Shown here one piece after another: positions 29,118-38,484 of a DNA stretch of 64,000 nucleotides. Within the stretch, counting starts at the first letter, position 1. Every line of letters begins with the position of its first letter. A program made the translations under genes and the position numbers. The notes under the pieces are model-generated. The model was not told the origin of the DNA. It did not search any database and saw only the letters and a list, made by a program, of their open reading frames with translations. The DNA lies in the NCBI RefSeq assembly GCF_024158145.1, contig NZ_JAMYXM010000001.1, positions 372,001 through 436,000 on the forward strand, read 5' to 3'. The DNA is from Notoacmeibacter sp. MSK16QG-6 (GTDB taxonomy: Bacteria > Pseudomonadota > Alphaproteobacteria > Rhizobiales > Rhizobiaceae).

Positions 29118-29339
29118 ATGAACGTTACCATTCGCAAGATCGGCAATTCCGAAGGCATCATCATTCCGAAGGAGGTTCTTGCCGAACTTGGGCTCAATGC
29201 CGGAGACCAGCTTAGTCTGGTTCGCCAGGGCGAAGGTGTCAGACTTGAGCCGGTCAAGGCTGACCTCGACAAACAACTTGAGGCGGCTCGTGAAGCGATG
29301 GCGAAATACCGTGTCGCGCTACGCGAACTCGCGAAATGA
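29118..29339 (+). CDS. AbrB/MazE-type antitoxin
   Basis: 73 residues. The N-terminal swapped-hairpin DNA-binding domain is plain (TIRKIGNSEGIIIPKEVLAELGLNAGDQL), and the C-terminal helix (DLDKQLEAAREAMAKYRVALREL) would wrap the toxin. GGAGCG lies 5-10 bases before the ATG. It overlaps the toxin gene by 4 bases (ATGA), the usual antitoxin-first arrangement. Predicted to neutralise the Doc toxin and repress the operon through the inverted repeats just upstream. Confidence 0.92.
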   Translation: MNVTIRKIGNSEGIIIPKEVLAELGLNAGDQLSLVRQGEGVRLEPVKADLDKQLEAAREAMAKYRVALRELAK

Positions 29340-29728
29340 CCGATTGGCAATGGCTTTCAAGACAGGCCGTCGAAATCATCCACGATGAACAGCTTCGCGA
29401 GCACGGTGGGCTGCCCGGACTGAAAGACGAAAATGCGCTCGAAGCATCCTTGGCTAGGCCAATCCACAAGGCCGTCTATGGTGAACCGGATGCCTTTGAA
29501 CTGGCTGCTTCCTATCTTTATGGCTTTGCGCGGAATCATCCGTTTTCGGACGGCAATAAGCGCATCGCATTTCTGGCAGCCTATGTTTTCTTACGATTGC
29601 ATGGTTATCGGGTTGAAGCCAGCCAAGCGGTCATCATAGCCCTTGTGCTCGGTGTCGCCGCTGGTGAGATCGATGAAGATGGCGCAGCCCGCTTCCTCCG
29701 GGATCATTCGGTGCCGGTCGAAGCCTGA
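29336..29728 (+). CDS. doc: Doc-family death-on-curing toxin (Fic fold)
   Basis: 130 residues. The Fic/Doc motif HPFSDGNKRIA is near residue 66, with the conserved His and the Asp-Gly-Asn-Lys-Arg loop. Phage P1 Doc phosphorylates elongation factor EF-Tu and so stops translation. This homologue is expected to do the same. AYVFLRLHGYRVEASQ follows as in the family. All core residues are present, so the toxin appears intact. No transposon or integrase is adjacent. Confidence 0.93.
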   Translation: MTDWQWLSRQAVEIIHDEQLREHGGLPGLKDENALEASLARPIHKAVYGEPDAFELAASYLYGFARNHPFSDGNKRIAFLAAYVFLRLHGYRVEASQAVIIALVLGVAAGEIDEDGAARFLRDHSVPVEA

Positions 29729-29797
29729 TCCCTTCCGCGGTCGACCGGCATAATTCCTGCACCGCCATTCTTCGATTGCGATACTGCAACGGAGACT

Positions 29798-31198
29798 GTG
29801 CCAATGCTGGACAGACGGCGTTTCATTTCGGGCCTCGGCGGCGCGGCTTTTGGATTGACCGACCTATCCGCTGCAGCGGCGGCGCGCCCAGCCGAGCCGC
29901 TCCTCGCATCCGCACGGTTGCGCGGTGGTGTGGACGCCGCCGAATTCGGTGTGCGACCCAACGCCACCGACGATCAAAGCGCCGTCTTCCAGCGTATGAT
30001 CGACGAGGCGAGCCGCCGCGACCTTCCGATTTCCCTGCCGCCTGGTCACTACCCGCTCTCCAATATACGCCTGCCAGAGCGTGTACGCTTATCCGGTGTG
30101 CCCGGCGCCACCCGGCTACGCTACACCGGACGCGGCTTTTTAATGCGGGCCGAAAAAACGCAGCGTGTCGAGCTGGACGGCATATCCATCGACGGTGAAA
30201 ATCGCTGGCTTTCTGAAGATAGCGACGCGCTTATCGAGCTGCGTATACCGGGCAGCGTCTCTATCACGGATTGCGATATCGCCGGCGCCCGTAAAACCGC
30301 CCTTGAGATGGAGGGCGCAACGGGGCTGATACGAGACAACAAAATCTCCGGCGCCGGAGCCATCGGATTGTTTGCCCGCCAGTCAAACGGCCTTTCCATC
30401 CACGCCAACATTGTCGAGCGATGTGCAGATGGCGGTATTCTTGTGCATCGCTGGCAAGATGGAGAAGACGGTACCCAAATCCTTGGCAACAGAATTTCCC
30501 GGATCGGCGCAGCGTCCGGCGGGACAGGCCAAAACGGCAATGGCATCAATGTTTTCCGTGCGCAAAACGTGACAATCGCGGATAATTTCATCGCCGACTG
30601 CGCCTTTTCGGCAATCCGCGGCAATGGCGCTTCGGGCATGATTGCGCGCGGCAATCAGTGCCTGCGATCCGGAGAGACGGCGCTCTACGCCGAATTTGCC
30701 ACGACGGGTTCGATTATTACCGGCAATCTGGTCGACGGCGCGGCCAACGGCATTTCGTCGGTCAATTTCGATTCCGGCGGACGGCTATCGACGATCTCCG
30801 CCAACATTGTGCGTAATCTTTCAGCCAATGGGCCTTATGAACATGATAGCGTGGGTTTCGGCCTCGGCATCAGCGTGGAAGCCGACACGGCCGTTACGGG
30901 CAATATCGTGGAAGGGGCAGCGCGCTTCGGTATTCTTGCGGGCTGGGGGCCCTACCTTCGGGCTGTCACGGTTAGTGACAATGTCATCCGTCAAGCTCCC
31001 GTGGGGTTGGCGGTCAGCGTGGCCGACGGCGCAAAGAATGCGCTTATCACCGGCAATATGTTCGATCAAATCTCAGAAGGCGCGATTGTGGGCTATCGCT
31101 GGCTGGAAAGGGCGACGGAGGATCTCGCACTGCTGGACGAGAACGAGATCCAGTCCCGCTATGCGCATCTTAACGTCGCCCGCAACCATGTCGGTTAG
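29798..31198 (+). CDS. TIGR03808 family Tat-exported parallel beta-helix protein
   Basis: 466 residues. A twin-arginine signal (DRRRFISGLGGAAFGLTDLSAAAAA) at the N-terminus is followed by the TIGR03808 start ADEFGVRPN-like AAEFGVRPNATDDQ and then repeated G-x-x-I-x-x-N-x-I segments that fold as a right-handed parallel beta-helix (pectate-lyase type). Exported folded to the periplasm. The carbohydrate target, if any, is unknown. Translation may begin at ATG 29804 rather than 29798. The gene is followed by only 14 bases before a convergent stop. Confidence 0.9.
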   Translation: MPMLDRRRFISGLGGAAFGLTDLSAAAAARPAEPLLASARLRGGVDAAEFGVRPNATDDQSAVFQRMIDEASRRDLPISLPPGHYPLSNIRLPERVRLSGVPGATRLRYTGRGFLMRAEKTQRVELDGISIDGENRWLSEDSDALIELRIPGSVSITDCDIAGARKTALEMEGATGLIRDNKISGAGAIGLFARQSNGLSIHANIVERCADGGILVHRWQDGEDGTQILGNRISRIGAASGGTGQNGNGINVFRAQNVTIADNFIADCAFSAIRGNGASGMIARGNQCLRSGETALYAEFATTGSIITGNLVDGAANGISSVNFDSGGRLSTISANIVRNLSANGPYEHDSVGFGLGISVEADTAVTGNIVEGAARFGILAGWGPYLRAVTVSDNVIRQAPVGLAVSVADGAKNALITGNMFDQISEGAIVGYRWLERATEDLALLDENEIQSRYAHLNVARNHVG

Positions 31199-31212
31199 CT
31201 ATTCCGGCGCTT

Positions 31213-32217
31213 TCAGCTAAGCGGGCCGGACGGCCGTATTTCGCCGACGACCGCGCCGATGCGGGTCTTTATCGGCGTGCGCGCCATAGCCGCCATCTCA
31301 TCCGCCAGAGCATCGTCCGGCAGTAGCTTCGTGACCAAGGCTGCAACCATGGCTTCCGACGCTCTCGTTTTGCCGTCATCGCATTTCAGAGCGAAGCCGA
31401 TGCCCAGTTCCGGTATGGCGCCGCAATAGACGCCCTCCGCGCCTGTCTTCGTATAAAGGCGGCCGCCACCGGCCTGCATCATCAAAGTACAGGCACGGCC
31501 GGTTCCAGCCACATGCCAGGGTTCATTCATCGCCGCCTTCATCAAACGGGAGGCGGCTTTCGCGCGGCGAGTGTCCAGCCCGCGACCGCTTGCCATTTTG
31601 GCCATGCCTGTCGCCATCGCTTTCAACGCGATCGCGTATGTCGGGATCGAGCAGCCATCGATCGCCATATTATCCGGATCATGCGCCACACCGGTCACAT
31701 CGACCATCGCATCACGAATGGCGACCTGCATCGGGTGATCCGGCTGAACGTAATTTCTGGTCTCCCAACCTTCCTTGCGGCAGGTGCATACGAAACCGGC
31801 ATGCTTGCCGGAACAATTGTTGTGCAGGCTATAAGGCTCGACACCCTGACAAAAAAGGCGACGCGCTGCGTCCTCGTTCATCGGCCAGTGGGAGCCGCAT
31901 TCGAGCGCTCCGGGTTCGAGACCTGCCTTGGACAAGATCGCCGCCGCTCCCTCGACATGGCCGGGCTCGCCCGAATGAGATGCCCCCGCCAGCGCCAGCT
32001 CACTATCGGTCAGTCCACAATCGTCCGCTGCGCCACTCTCGATCAAGGGCAGCGCCTGGATCAGCTTGACCGCGGAACGTGGGAAAATCGGCACGTCGAC
32101 GTCGCCTTCAGTCATCACGACCGCACCATCTGCATCGATCGCGACAAAAGCGCCCCGATGAAAACTCTCCACGCGTGAGCCGCGCGTCACCTCGACCAGA
32201 ACCGGATTGTCCGCCAT
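31213..32217 (-). CDS. asparaginase, rhizobial L-asparaginase II family
   Basis: 334 residues from the ATG at 32215-32217, where the protein becomes conserved (ADNPVLVEVTRGSRVESFHRG). Upstream ATGs at 32235 and 32268 are possible. Family features: FPRSAVKLIQALPLIESGA with the Ser-x-x-Lys, ALAGASHSGEPGHV, HNNCSGKHAGFVCTC and DGCSIPTYAI. This thermolabile/rhizobial class is unrelated to E. coli AnsB and hydrolyses asparagine to aspartate and ammonia. Several cysteines near the active site may bind zinc, as found in the Rhizobium etli enzyme. Divergent from the DUF3750 gene. Confidence 0.88.
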   Translation of the reverse strand: MADNPVLVEVTRGSRVESFHRGAFVAIDADGAVVMTEGDVDVPIFPRSAVKLIQALPLIESGAADDCGLTDSELALAGASHSGEPGHVEGAAAILSKAGLEPGALECGSHWPMNEDAARRLFCQGVEPYSLHNNCSGKHAGFVCTCRKEGWETRNYVQPDHPMQVAIRDAMVDVTGVAHDPDNMAIDGCSIPTYAIALKAMATGMAKMASGRGLDTRRAKAASRLMKAAMNEPWHVAGTGRACTLMMQAGGGRLYTKTGAEGVYCGAIPELGIGFALKCDDGKTRASEAMVAALVTKLLPDDALADEMAAMARTPIKTRIGAVVGEIRPSGPLS

Positions 32218-32292
32218 TTCATTTTCCATTGTCATTATCGCGTTCGGTGCAGCCCCCCATATCCGCAATTTTGCCGGAAAGACATGCGCTAA

Positions 32293-33069
32293 ATGCTATT
32301 CTCTCACATCGTTCGGGCCATGCGTTTCATCCGATATTTTCTGATCTTTGTCATCGTCGTCTTCGCGCTGCCGGCTGGGGCATCCCTCCTCCACTGGCAG
32401 TTCAGCGAACGACCTCTCAGTTGGCGACAGGCCGACTGGGGCAGTTCCGGCCTCCTGCCAAGCGCAAGCGATGACGAAAATGCCGCAATCTATATTCTCG
32501 CCGCGCGCACGGGTGGCCTCAAAGGCGCATTGGCCGTGCATAGCTGGCTGGTCGTCAAGGCCGCCGAAGGCACGCGCTATGACCGGTACGACAAGGTTGG
32601 CTGGGGACAGCCGGTGCGGCGCAATAGCTACCCTGCCGATGGCCGCTGGTATTCCAACGATCCCTTCGTCGTTACCGCCATTCACGGCGAAGCCGCAACT
32701 CGCCTCCTGCCTGAGATCGACGCCGCAATCAGCTCCTACCCGTTTCGCAATAGCGGTGATTATCGCATCTGGCCCGGGCCGAACTCCAACTCTTTCATCG
32801 CCCACATTCTGGATGAAGTGCCGGAGCTTCAGACGGCCCTGCCCCCAACCGCCGTCGGGCGAGACTTCCGACCCGGAATTATTGCATTCGATATGGCGTC
32901 GGACCACCGCGATATACATATCACCCTGGGTGGCCTTATCGGATTTGCGGCAGGCGCTCGGTATGGTCTGGAAATACAATTTCTCGGCCTCGTGGCCGGC
33001 TTCGACTTTGCGCGCCCCGCCATCAAGGTTCCGGGCTGGGGACGATTTGCACTGCCTGGCGTCGGGTGA
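32293..33069 (+). CDS. DUF3750 domain membrane-anchored protein
   Basis: 258 residues. One membrane segment near residues 10-35 (RFIRYFLIFVIVVFALPAGASLL). The soluble part matches DUF3750 (AIYILAARTGGLKGALAVHSWLVVKA, GPNSNSFIAHILDEVPEL), a family of periplasm-facing proteins of unknown function. Start could also be the ATG at 32320, just before the membrane helix. It precedes tRNA-Pro by 101 bases. Confidence 0.88.
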   Translation: MLFSHIVRAMRFIRYFLIFVIVVFALPAGASLLHWQFSERPLSWRQADWGSSGLLPSASDDENAAIYILAARTGGLKGALAVHSWLVVKAAEGTRYDRYDKVGWGQPVRRNSYPADGRWYSNDPFVVTAIHGEAATRLLPEIDAAISSYPFRNSGDYRIWPGPNSNSFIAHILDEVPELQTALPPTAVGRDFRPGIIAFDMASDHRDIHITLGGLIGFAAGARYGLEIQFLGLVAGFDFARPAIKVPGWGRFALPGVG

Positions 33070-33170
33070 AGAGCCGGCGCCTGAAAGCTCTGATCGACCG
33101 TATAGAAAAGCCTCTCACGCCTCTTGCGGCCCTCTAGCCGCAGAGCTATACAGCCGCCCGAACTGGTCCA

Positions 33171-33247
33171 CGGAGTGTAGCGCAGCCTGGTAGCGCACCT
33201 CGTTCGGGACGAGGGGGTCGCAGGTTCGAATCCTGCCACTCCGACCA
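33171..33247 (+). tRNA. tRNA-Pro (anticodon CGG)
   Basis: 77 bases with an encoded CCA end. Acceptor arms CGGAGTG and CACTCCG pair fully. Anticodon stem CCTCG/CGAGG carries loop TTCGGGA, so the anticodon is CGG. The T-arm shows GGTTCGAATCC. The D-arm region AGCGCAGCCTGGTAGCGCA is standard. Confidence 0.97.
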
Positions 33248-33315
33248 GTCAGCCAGACAGTTTATTTGGTCTGTCCCCCCTACAATTGGTCTCTCATACG
33301 ACTGATCCTCCACCG

Positions 33316-33729
33316 TTAGGCCCGCTGTTTTCCGTCCCGCCGACGCGTGGCGACACGCAACAGCTTCTGGAATGACGGGCATTCCATATGAGACGGCGCT
33401 GGGCAGTCCGCGACATGCCGGAGGGCATCGCGCAGGACGGTCAAATTGCCGATCTGTCGATCGATTGCATCGGCGCGTATCTTGAGATCGCCGCGTGGTA
33501 GATTCGGCTGTCCGTCCGCTCCGAACATGCCTGCGATCTCGTCGAGGGAGAAACCGGCCGATTTGCCGAGTACCACGAGCGAAAGCTGGGTCAACGCCAA
33601 GGGTTCGAACTGGCGGCGCAGACCATGGCGCGCGACTGATTTTATCAGGCCGATATCGTCGTAATACCGCAATGTGGAAGGCGGCACGCCGCTGCGGCGA
33701 GAGAGGTCGCCAATATCCAGCAGTTTCAT
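33316..33729 (-). CDS. MerR family transcriptional regulator
   Basis: 137 residues from the ATG at 33727-33729. The longer frame to 33897 is inside the divergent gene. The winged-helix MerR head is clear (DIGDLSRRSGVPPSTLRYYDDIGLI). The middle has a long dimer helix, and the C-terminus has two cysteines in ADCPAPSHMECPSF. This is not the SoxR iron-sulfur motif, so ligand or oxidation sensing is open. The divergent MFS exporter with a MerR-type promoter (33732-33762) is its likely target and probably its own. Confidence 0.92.
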   Translation of the reverse strand: MKLLDIGDLSRRSGVPPSTLRYYDDIGLIKSVARHGLRRQFEPLALTQLSLVVLGKSAGFSLDEIAGMFGADGQPNLPRGDLKIRADAIDRQIGNLTVLRDALRHVADCPAPSHMECPSFQKLLRVATRRRDGKQRA

Positions 33730-33731
33730 GC

Positions 33732-33762
33732 TTGACCTCAAGTTGACTTGAATTCGTAGGCT
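33732..33762 (+). promoter_or_regulatory. MerR-type promoter with 19-base spacer and SoxR-box-like palindrome
   Basis: -35 TTGACC at 33732-33737, a 19-base spacer, -10 TAGGCT at 33757-33762. Inside the spacer is the perfect palindrome TCAAGT-TG-ACTTGA (33738-33751), very close to the SoxR box core TCAAGTTAACTTGA. Over-long spacers are the hallmark of MerR-activated promoters. It drives the MFS gene, 36 bases before its ATG. Confidence 0.75.
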
Positions 33763-33797
33763 GCCTGCGTTCGACAGTTTACGCAAGGCCCAACAAG

Positions 33798-35018
33798 ATG
33801 AAGAGAATTGAGACGAAGCGTCCGCGATCAGTGATCGCCGACCCGCGCGCTGTTGCGCTTCTGCTGGCGGCAAGCCTGACAACCATGGCCAATGCAACGA
33901 TCAGCCCCGCACTCCCCGGCCTCGCGGAAGAATTCTCAAGCAACCCTAACGCGCTTTATCTGACCCGACTCTTGGTGCCAGCACCGTCCATCAGTGTGGT
34001 TCTCGTCGCACCACTCGCGGGGTTGGTCGTCGACCGGATCGGGCGACGGCCGGTTCTGCTTTTTGGCGTCTTTCTTTTTGTCCTGGCGGGCGTTGCTGGC
34101 GGCATTCTGCCCAGTCTGAACGCCATCTTCGTCAGCCGGCTGGCGCTAGGCGTCGCAGTCGCACTCATCATGACCGCACAGACGGCGCTTATCGGCGACT
34201 ATTTTGCGGGAAGAGAGCGCAGCGATCTTATGGGGCTGCAGATATCGGCACGTAATTTCGGCGGGTTTGCTTTCATCTCGCTCGCCGGCCTACTGGCAGG
34301 CTTTTCGTCCCGACTGCCATTTGCGATATATGGTCTGGCAGGCATCTTTCTTCCCGTCATCTGGTTATCGATCACCGAGCCGAAGCTGGCGCTGAGCGAC
34401 ACGTCTTCCAGACGCCTCGACACTGAGGACGGAATGGCCCACTGGAAACCGGTTTTGGCCGGCCTCGCTCTCCTCCAAATGGCAACGAGCGCAATCTTCT
34501 TCATCATGCCCACTCAACTACCCTTCTTTTTCGAAACGTCGGGATTCGATGGCGCAGGCATGACGGGCATTGGCCTCGGAGCGCTGACGCTCGCCGGTGG
34601 CTGCACCGCTCTGTTTTATCGCCGATTGCAGCAGGAGATCGGCCATGCCGGCGCATTCGCCAGCGGGTATGGAGCGATGGCGTTCGGCTTTGCATTCCTG
34701 ACATTTGACGGCGCGCCGATTATCCCTTTCGCCGGCACCACCCTTATCGGCATCGGCTTTGCGATGGCGATGCCGAACTTCGTGGCGATAGCCCTCGGGA
34801 TCGTTTCCCCGAACCGCCGGGGCCTAGCGGGCAGCATTCTGACCAGTTCCGTTTTTCTTGGGCAGATCGCCTCACCTTTTCTAAGTACGCCCGTCATTGA
34901 GACGTTCGGGTTCGACGCACTGTTTATCGGAACCGCTACGGTGCTGGCCTCTGCATCACTTGCTGCCATTTTGGTATTGGCCAGGTATGTCGGGCGGCTC
35001 GAATCCGACACGGGCTAG
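33798..35018 (+). CDS. MFS transporter, multidrug-efflux type
   Basis: 406 residues with 12 predicted membrane helices. The MFS motif between helices 2 and 3 appears as GLVVDRIGRRPVLLFG, and helix 5 carries a motif-C-like ISLAGLLAGFSSRLPF. Likely an inner-membrane proton-driven exporter of small toxic compounds (Bcr/EmrD-like). Regulation by the adjacent MerR protein is suggested by the promoter at 33732-33762. Substrate unknown. Confidence 0.9.
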   Translation: MKRIETKRPRSVIADPRAVALLLAASLTTMANATISPALPGLAEEFSSNPNALYLTRLLVPAPSISVVLVAPLAGLVVDRIGRRPVLLFGVFLFVLAGVAGGILPSLNAIFVSRLALGVAVALIMTAQTALIGDYFAGRERSDLMGLQISARNFGGFAFISLAGLLAGFSSRLPFAIYGLAGIFLPVIWLSITEPKLALSDTSSRRLDTEDGMAHWKPVLAGLALLQMATSAIFFIMPTQLPFFFETSGFDGAGMTGIGLGALTLAGGCTALFYRRLQQEIGHAGAFASGYGAMAFGFAFLTFDGAPIIPFAGTTLIGIGFAMAMPNFVAIALGIVSPNRRGLAGSILTSSVFLGQIASPFLSTPVIETFGFDALFIGTATVLASASLAAILVLARYVGRLESDTG

Positions 35019-35168
35019 AGCGAAGAACGTATTGATCTCACTGCCCGAAAATGTCCGGGTGACAATATCCGTTTCTGCGCCATGCTTGCGCTCAACGCGG
35101 CGCACCATACATATCGCCCCTCAAAACAGGTACCGACCCTCAGAATAATCGTACCGACGGAGCGTGTT

Positions 35169-36101
35169 CTGTCCCCCATCATTTCCATCCAAGGCCTTCA
35201 TAAGGTCTACGATTCCGGTTTCACTGCTCTGACCGACGTCAATCTGGAAATCGAACGTGGCGAAATTTTCGCGCTGCTCGGTCCGAATGGCGCCGGCAAA
35301 ACCACATTGATTTCCGCTATTTGTGGTCTGGTCCGTCAGACCAGGGGCACTATCAGCATTGACGGTCACGATACCGTCGACGATTTCCGCAAGGCGAGAA
35401 GCATTGTCGGTCTCGTGCCGCAGGAAGTCTCGCTGGAGCCCTTCGAAAAGGTGCTGAACACCATTCGCTTCACACGAGGTCTCTTCGGCAAGCCGGGCAA
35501 TGAAAAACATCTGGAAGAAATTCTTCGCGAGCTGTCGCTGTGGGACAAGCGCAAATCGCCGACCAGCCAGCTGTCCGGCGGCATGCAACGCCGCGTCCTG
35601 ATCGCGAAAGCTCTCGCCCACGAGCCGGAAATCCTCTTCCTTGACGAGCCAACGGCCGGGGTCGATGTCGAGTTGCGCAAAGCGATGTGGGAGACCGTGA
35701 ACCGCCTGCGCGAACGCGGCGTCACCATTATTCTGACGACCCACTATATCGAGGAAGCCGAAGCGATGGCCGACCGGATCGGCATCATTTCCAAAGGGCG
35801 CATTCTTCTGGTGGAGAACAAAAAAGAGTTGATGACGCGTCTTGGCGGCAAACAGATGACCATCGAACTCGTCGAGCCGATCGCAGCGATTCCCGATAGT
35901 CTGCAAAGATTCAGTCTCCGCAAGAGCGAGGACGGGCACGAACTGATTTACGATTACGACATATCCGCGGACCGCTCCGGGATCGCTTCACTGCTGAGCG
36001 CTGTTTCGTCGGAAGGGCTGATGGTCAAGGACGTTCGCACCCGCCAGTCGTCGCTTGAGGATATTTTCGTCGATCTCGTCAATGAGGATGGCGCCCAATG
36101 A
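35169..36101 (+). CDS. ABC-2 exporter ATP-binding protein, probable CTG start
   Basis: 310 residues from CTG at 35169. Walker [11 protein letters not shown], signature [14 protein letters not shown], Walker [13 protein letters not shown] and the H-loop [13 protein letters not shown] are all present. No ATG, GTG or TTG lies at the expected start. CTG 35169 is preceded by GGAG at 6 bases and yields [10 protein letters not shown], as in homologues. The only earlier start, ATG 35082, adds 29 alien residues and has no ribosome-binding site. With the overlapping permease gene it forms a NodI/NodJ- or drug-export-like ABC-2 transporter. Confidence 0.88.
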   Translation: MSPIISIQGLHKVYDSGFTALTDVNLEIERGEIFALLGPNGAGKTTLISAICGLVRQTRGTISIDGHDTVDDFRKARSIVGLVPQEVSLEPFEKVLNTIRFTRGLFGKPGNEKHLEEILRELSLWDKRKSPTSQLSGGMQRRVLIAKALAHEPEILFLDEPTAGVDVELRKAMWETVNRLRERGVTIILTTHYIEEAEAMADRIGIISKGRILLVENKKELMTRLGGKQMTIELVEPIAAIPDSLQRFSLRKSEDGHELIYDYDISADRSGIASLLSAVSSEGLMVKDVRTRQSSLEDIFVDLVNEDGAQ

Positions 36102-36859
36102 ATTTTCACGCCATTGCGTCGATCTACCGTTTCGAAATGAGCCGGTTCTTTCGGACTATCGGACAATCCATCGTCTCGCCGGTCTTATCGACATCGCTTT
36201 ACTTCGTGGTTTTCGGCGCAGCGATAGGCAGCCGGATCGAAGAGGTCGACGGGCTGGATTACGGCGCGTTCATCGTTCCCGGCCTGATCATGCTGACCAT
36301 TCTGACGCAGAGCGTCTCCAATGCGGCCTTCGGGATCTATTTTCCAAAGTTCATCGGGACGATCTATGAGGTGCTCTCAGCGCCCATCTCCTTCATCGAG
36401 ATCGTCATCGGCTATGTCGGCGCTGCGGCGACAAAATCCTTCCTGATCGGCCTGATTATTTACATCACCGCCAATTTCTTCGTCGATCTGCCGGTCAACC
36501 ATCCCGGCTGGATGCTGGCCTTCATGTTTCTGACCTGCATCAGTTTCGCCCTGTTCGGCTTCATTATCGGCATCTGGGCGGAGAGCTTCGAGCAGCTGCA
36601 ACTCGTGCCGCTTCTGGTCATCACGCCGCTCGCCTTCCTGGGCGGAGCATTTTATTCATTGTCCATGTTGCCGCCGATCTGGCAGACGATCAGCCTCTTC
36701 AATCCCGTGGTTTACCTCATTTCCGGGTTTCGCTGGGCTTTCTTCGACCAAGCAGACGTTCCGGTCTTTGCGAGCCTGCTGGCCGTTGCGGCATTCATGC
36801 TGCTCTGTCTCGGCGCCATCGCCCTGATCTTCCGCACCGGCTGGAAAGTGCGCAATTAG
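36098..36859 (+). CDS. ABC-2 type transporter permease
   Basis: 253 residues with six membrane helices, matching the ABC-2 membrane family (NodJ/YadH-like): [40 protein letters not shown], and the ending [16 protein letters not shown]. The ATGA overlap with the ATPase stop shows coupled translation. Likely exports a hydrophobic or sugar-containing compound. Substrate cannot be assigned. Confidence 0.92.
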   Translation: MNFHAIASIYRFEMSRFFRTIGQSIVSPVLSTSLYFVVFGAAIGSRIEEVDGLDYGAFIVPGLIMLTILTQSVSNAAFGIYFPKFIGTIYEVLSAPISFIEIVIGYVGAAATKSFLIGLIIYITANFFVDLPVNHPGWMLAFMFLTCISFALFGFIIGIWAESFEQLQLVPLLVITPLAFLGGAFYSLSMLPPIWQTISLFNPVVYLISGFRWAFFDQADVPVFASLLAVAAFMLLCLGAIALIFRTGWKVRN

Positions 36860-36865
36860 GCTGAC

Positions 36866-38146
36866 TTAGTTCTTGTGCCGCCGACTGACGCTCGATGGAC
36901 GGCCCGGCAGGGAGAGCGCGCTTTCCGATTTTTGATGGCGGGCAACCACACGTCCATTTGAGATGACCAGGAGCCTGTCCGGGCGCAGACGGATTGCTTC
37001 CACCGAATCGCCGGCATCGAGCACGACAAGGCTGGCGCGCTTTCCTTTCTCAAGGCCGAGATCCGTGAGTTCCATGATCGCGGCGCTTTCGCTCGTCACC
37101 ATGTCGAAGCAGCGGCGCATGTCCGCCGGACTCGTCATCTGCGCCACGTGCAAGCCCATGAATGCGACATCCAACATATCGCCCGTGCCGAGCGAATACC
37201 ACGGATCGAGCACGCAGTCCTGACCCCAGGCGACCCGAATGCCCTGCGTCAGCATCTCCGGCACACGGGTCAGGCCGCGCCGTTTCGGATAGGTGTCGTG
37301 GCGGCCCTGCAGCGTAATGTTGATGAGCGGATTGGGGATGGCCGCAACCTGCGCCTCCGCCATCAATGGCAGCAGTTTGGAAACATAATAATTGTCCATC
37401 GAATGCATCGAGGTGAGATGCGACCCGACCACCCTGCCCCGCAATCCGAGCCGCTGCGTTTCATAGGCCAGTTGCTCGATATGGCGTGACATCGGATCGT
37501 CCGTTTCATCGCAATGCATATCGACCATTAGACCGCGATCGGCGGCTATTTCGCAGAGCTCTGTTACGCTGGCGCGGCCCTCCGCCATGGTCCGTTCGAA
37601 GTGCGGGATGCCGCCAACCACATCGACACCCATATCAAGCGCAGCCAGCGTATTCTCCCGAGCCTTTGGGGCGCGATAGAAACCGTCCTGCGGAAAGGCG
37701 ACAAGTTGCAGGTCGAGATAGGGCTTCACAGTCTCGCGCACCGCCAGTAATGCGCGAACACCCTTCATCGCATCGTCGTCGCTGGTATCGACATGAGATC
37801 GGATCGCCAGGAGGCCCATCGAGACGGCCCAGTCACAATAGCGCAACGCCCTCTCGGCAATGTCGTCTTCTGTCTGCTCCTTCTTCAATTCGCCCCATAG
37901 CGCGATGCCCTCCAATAAGGTGCCGGACGCATTGATACGCGGGCGGCCGTAAGACAGCGTCGCATCCATATGAAAATGCGGATCGATAAAGGGCGGTGAC
38001 ACCAGATCGCCGGCAATGTCGAACACTTCGCCCGCCTCGGCATCGATGGAGGGCTCGATCGCGGCAATCCGGTCGTCACTGAGTGCGATATCGACGGTGC
38101 GGCCATCCGGCAGAACGCCGCCTTTCAAGAGAATATCGAAGTTCAT
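36866..38146 (-). CDS. codA: cytosine deaminase or related amidohydrolase
   Basis: 426 residues. Metal ligands are visible: HFHMD near residue 60, VDMHCDETDD in the middle, SHLTSM and the Asp in WGQDCVLDPWYSLG. These fit the CodA branch of the amidohydrolase superfamily, which deaminates cytosine to uracil, and also related enzymes such as isoguanine or creatinine deaminases. It faces convergently away from the ABC exporter (gap 6 bases) and is divergent from the cobalamin riboswitch. Uracil formed could be used by Upp encoded at 52.5 kb. Confidence 0.82.
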   Translation of the reverse strand: MNFDILLKGGVLPDGRTVDIALSDDRIAAIEPSIDAEAGEVFDIAGDLVSPPFIDPHFHMDATLSYGRPRINASGTLLEGIALWGELKKEQTEDDIAERALRYCDWAVSMGLLAIRSHVDTSDDDAMKGVRALLAVRETVKPYLDLQLVAFPQDGFYRAPKARENTLAALDMGVDVVGGIPHFERTMAEGRASVTELCEIAADRGLMVDMHCDETDDPMSRHIEQLAYETQRLGLRGRVVGSHLTSMHSMDNYYVSKLLPLMAEAQVAAIPNPLINITLQGRHDTYPKRRGLTRVPEMLTQGIRVAWGQDCVLDPWYSLGTGDMLDVAFMGLHVAQMTSPADMRRCFDMVTSESAAIMELTDLGLEKGKRASLVVLDAGDSVEAIRLRPDRLLVISNGRVVARHQKSESALSLPGRPSSVSRRHKN

Positions 38147-38252
38147 CGGCTTACCGCCCGTCTATCGAAGATGGGCCAAGGTAAGCATCGGCCGATGGAT
38201 TCGGCCACCAGTATTTCTTGCGCTGGACGCACCATTCCTCTAGACAGATGGC

Positions 38253-38436
38253 GTTCGGTTCTCTTTGCGCCTGGACGGGCCAGAGAGCGAAGAGGGAATG
38301 CAGCGAAGGCGAGACCTTCGAATGCAGCCGCCCCCGCGACTGTATGCGGTGAGCGAAAGCCCAGAATACCACTCGGTTTATTTCAATCGGGGAAGGTGGG
38401 CCGGAGCTTCGATCCGTAAGCCAGGAGACCTGCCGG
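38253..38436 (+). ncRNA. cobalamin riboswitch upstream of cbtB
   Basis: The leader has the conserved landmarks in order: GGTTCTC, GAGAG then GAGGGAATGCAG, CCCCCGCGACTGTATGCGG, and the B12 box region AAGCCAGGAGACCTGCC (38418-38434). Adenosylcobalamin binding is expected to shut off expression of the downstream cobalt transporter. The B12 box ends about 50 bases before the cbtB start, suggesting control at translation or by a nearby terminator. Exact edges are approximate. Confidence 0.93.
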
Positions 38437-38484
38437 ACACGATTGCAACCAAGAACCCGTCGGGTGGACGGGAAAGGAGACGAG

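Noticed and set aside
33171-33315. tRNA-Pro as an integration site of a genomic island
   Set aside because: No integrase, no direct repeat of the tRNA 3' end and no change of gene type was seen downstream.
38146-38253. Cobalamin riboswitch controlling codA
   Set aside because: The riboswitch reads on the plus strand toward cbtB, while codA is on the minus strand in the opposite direction.
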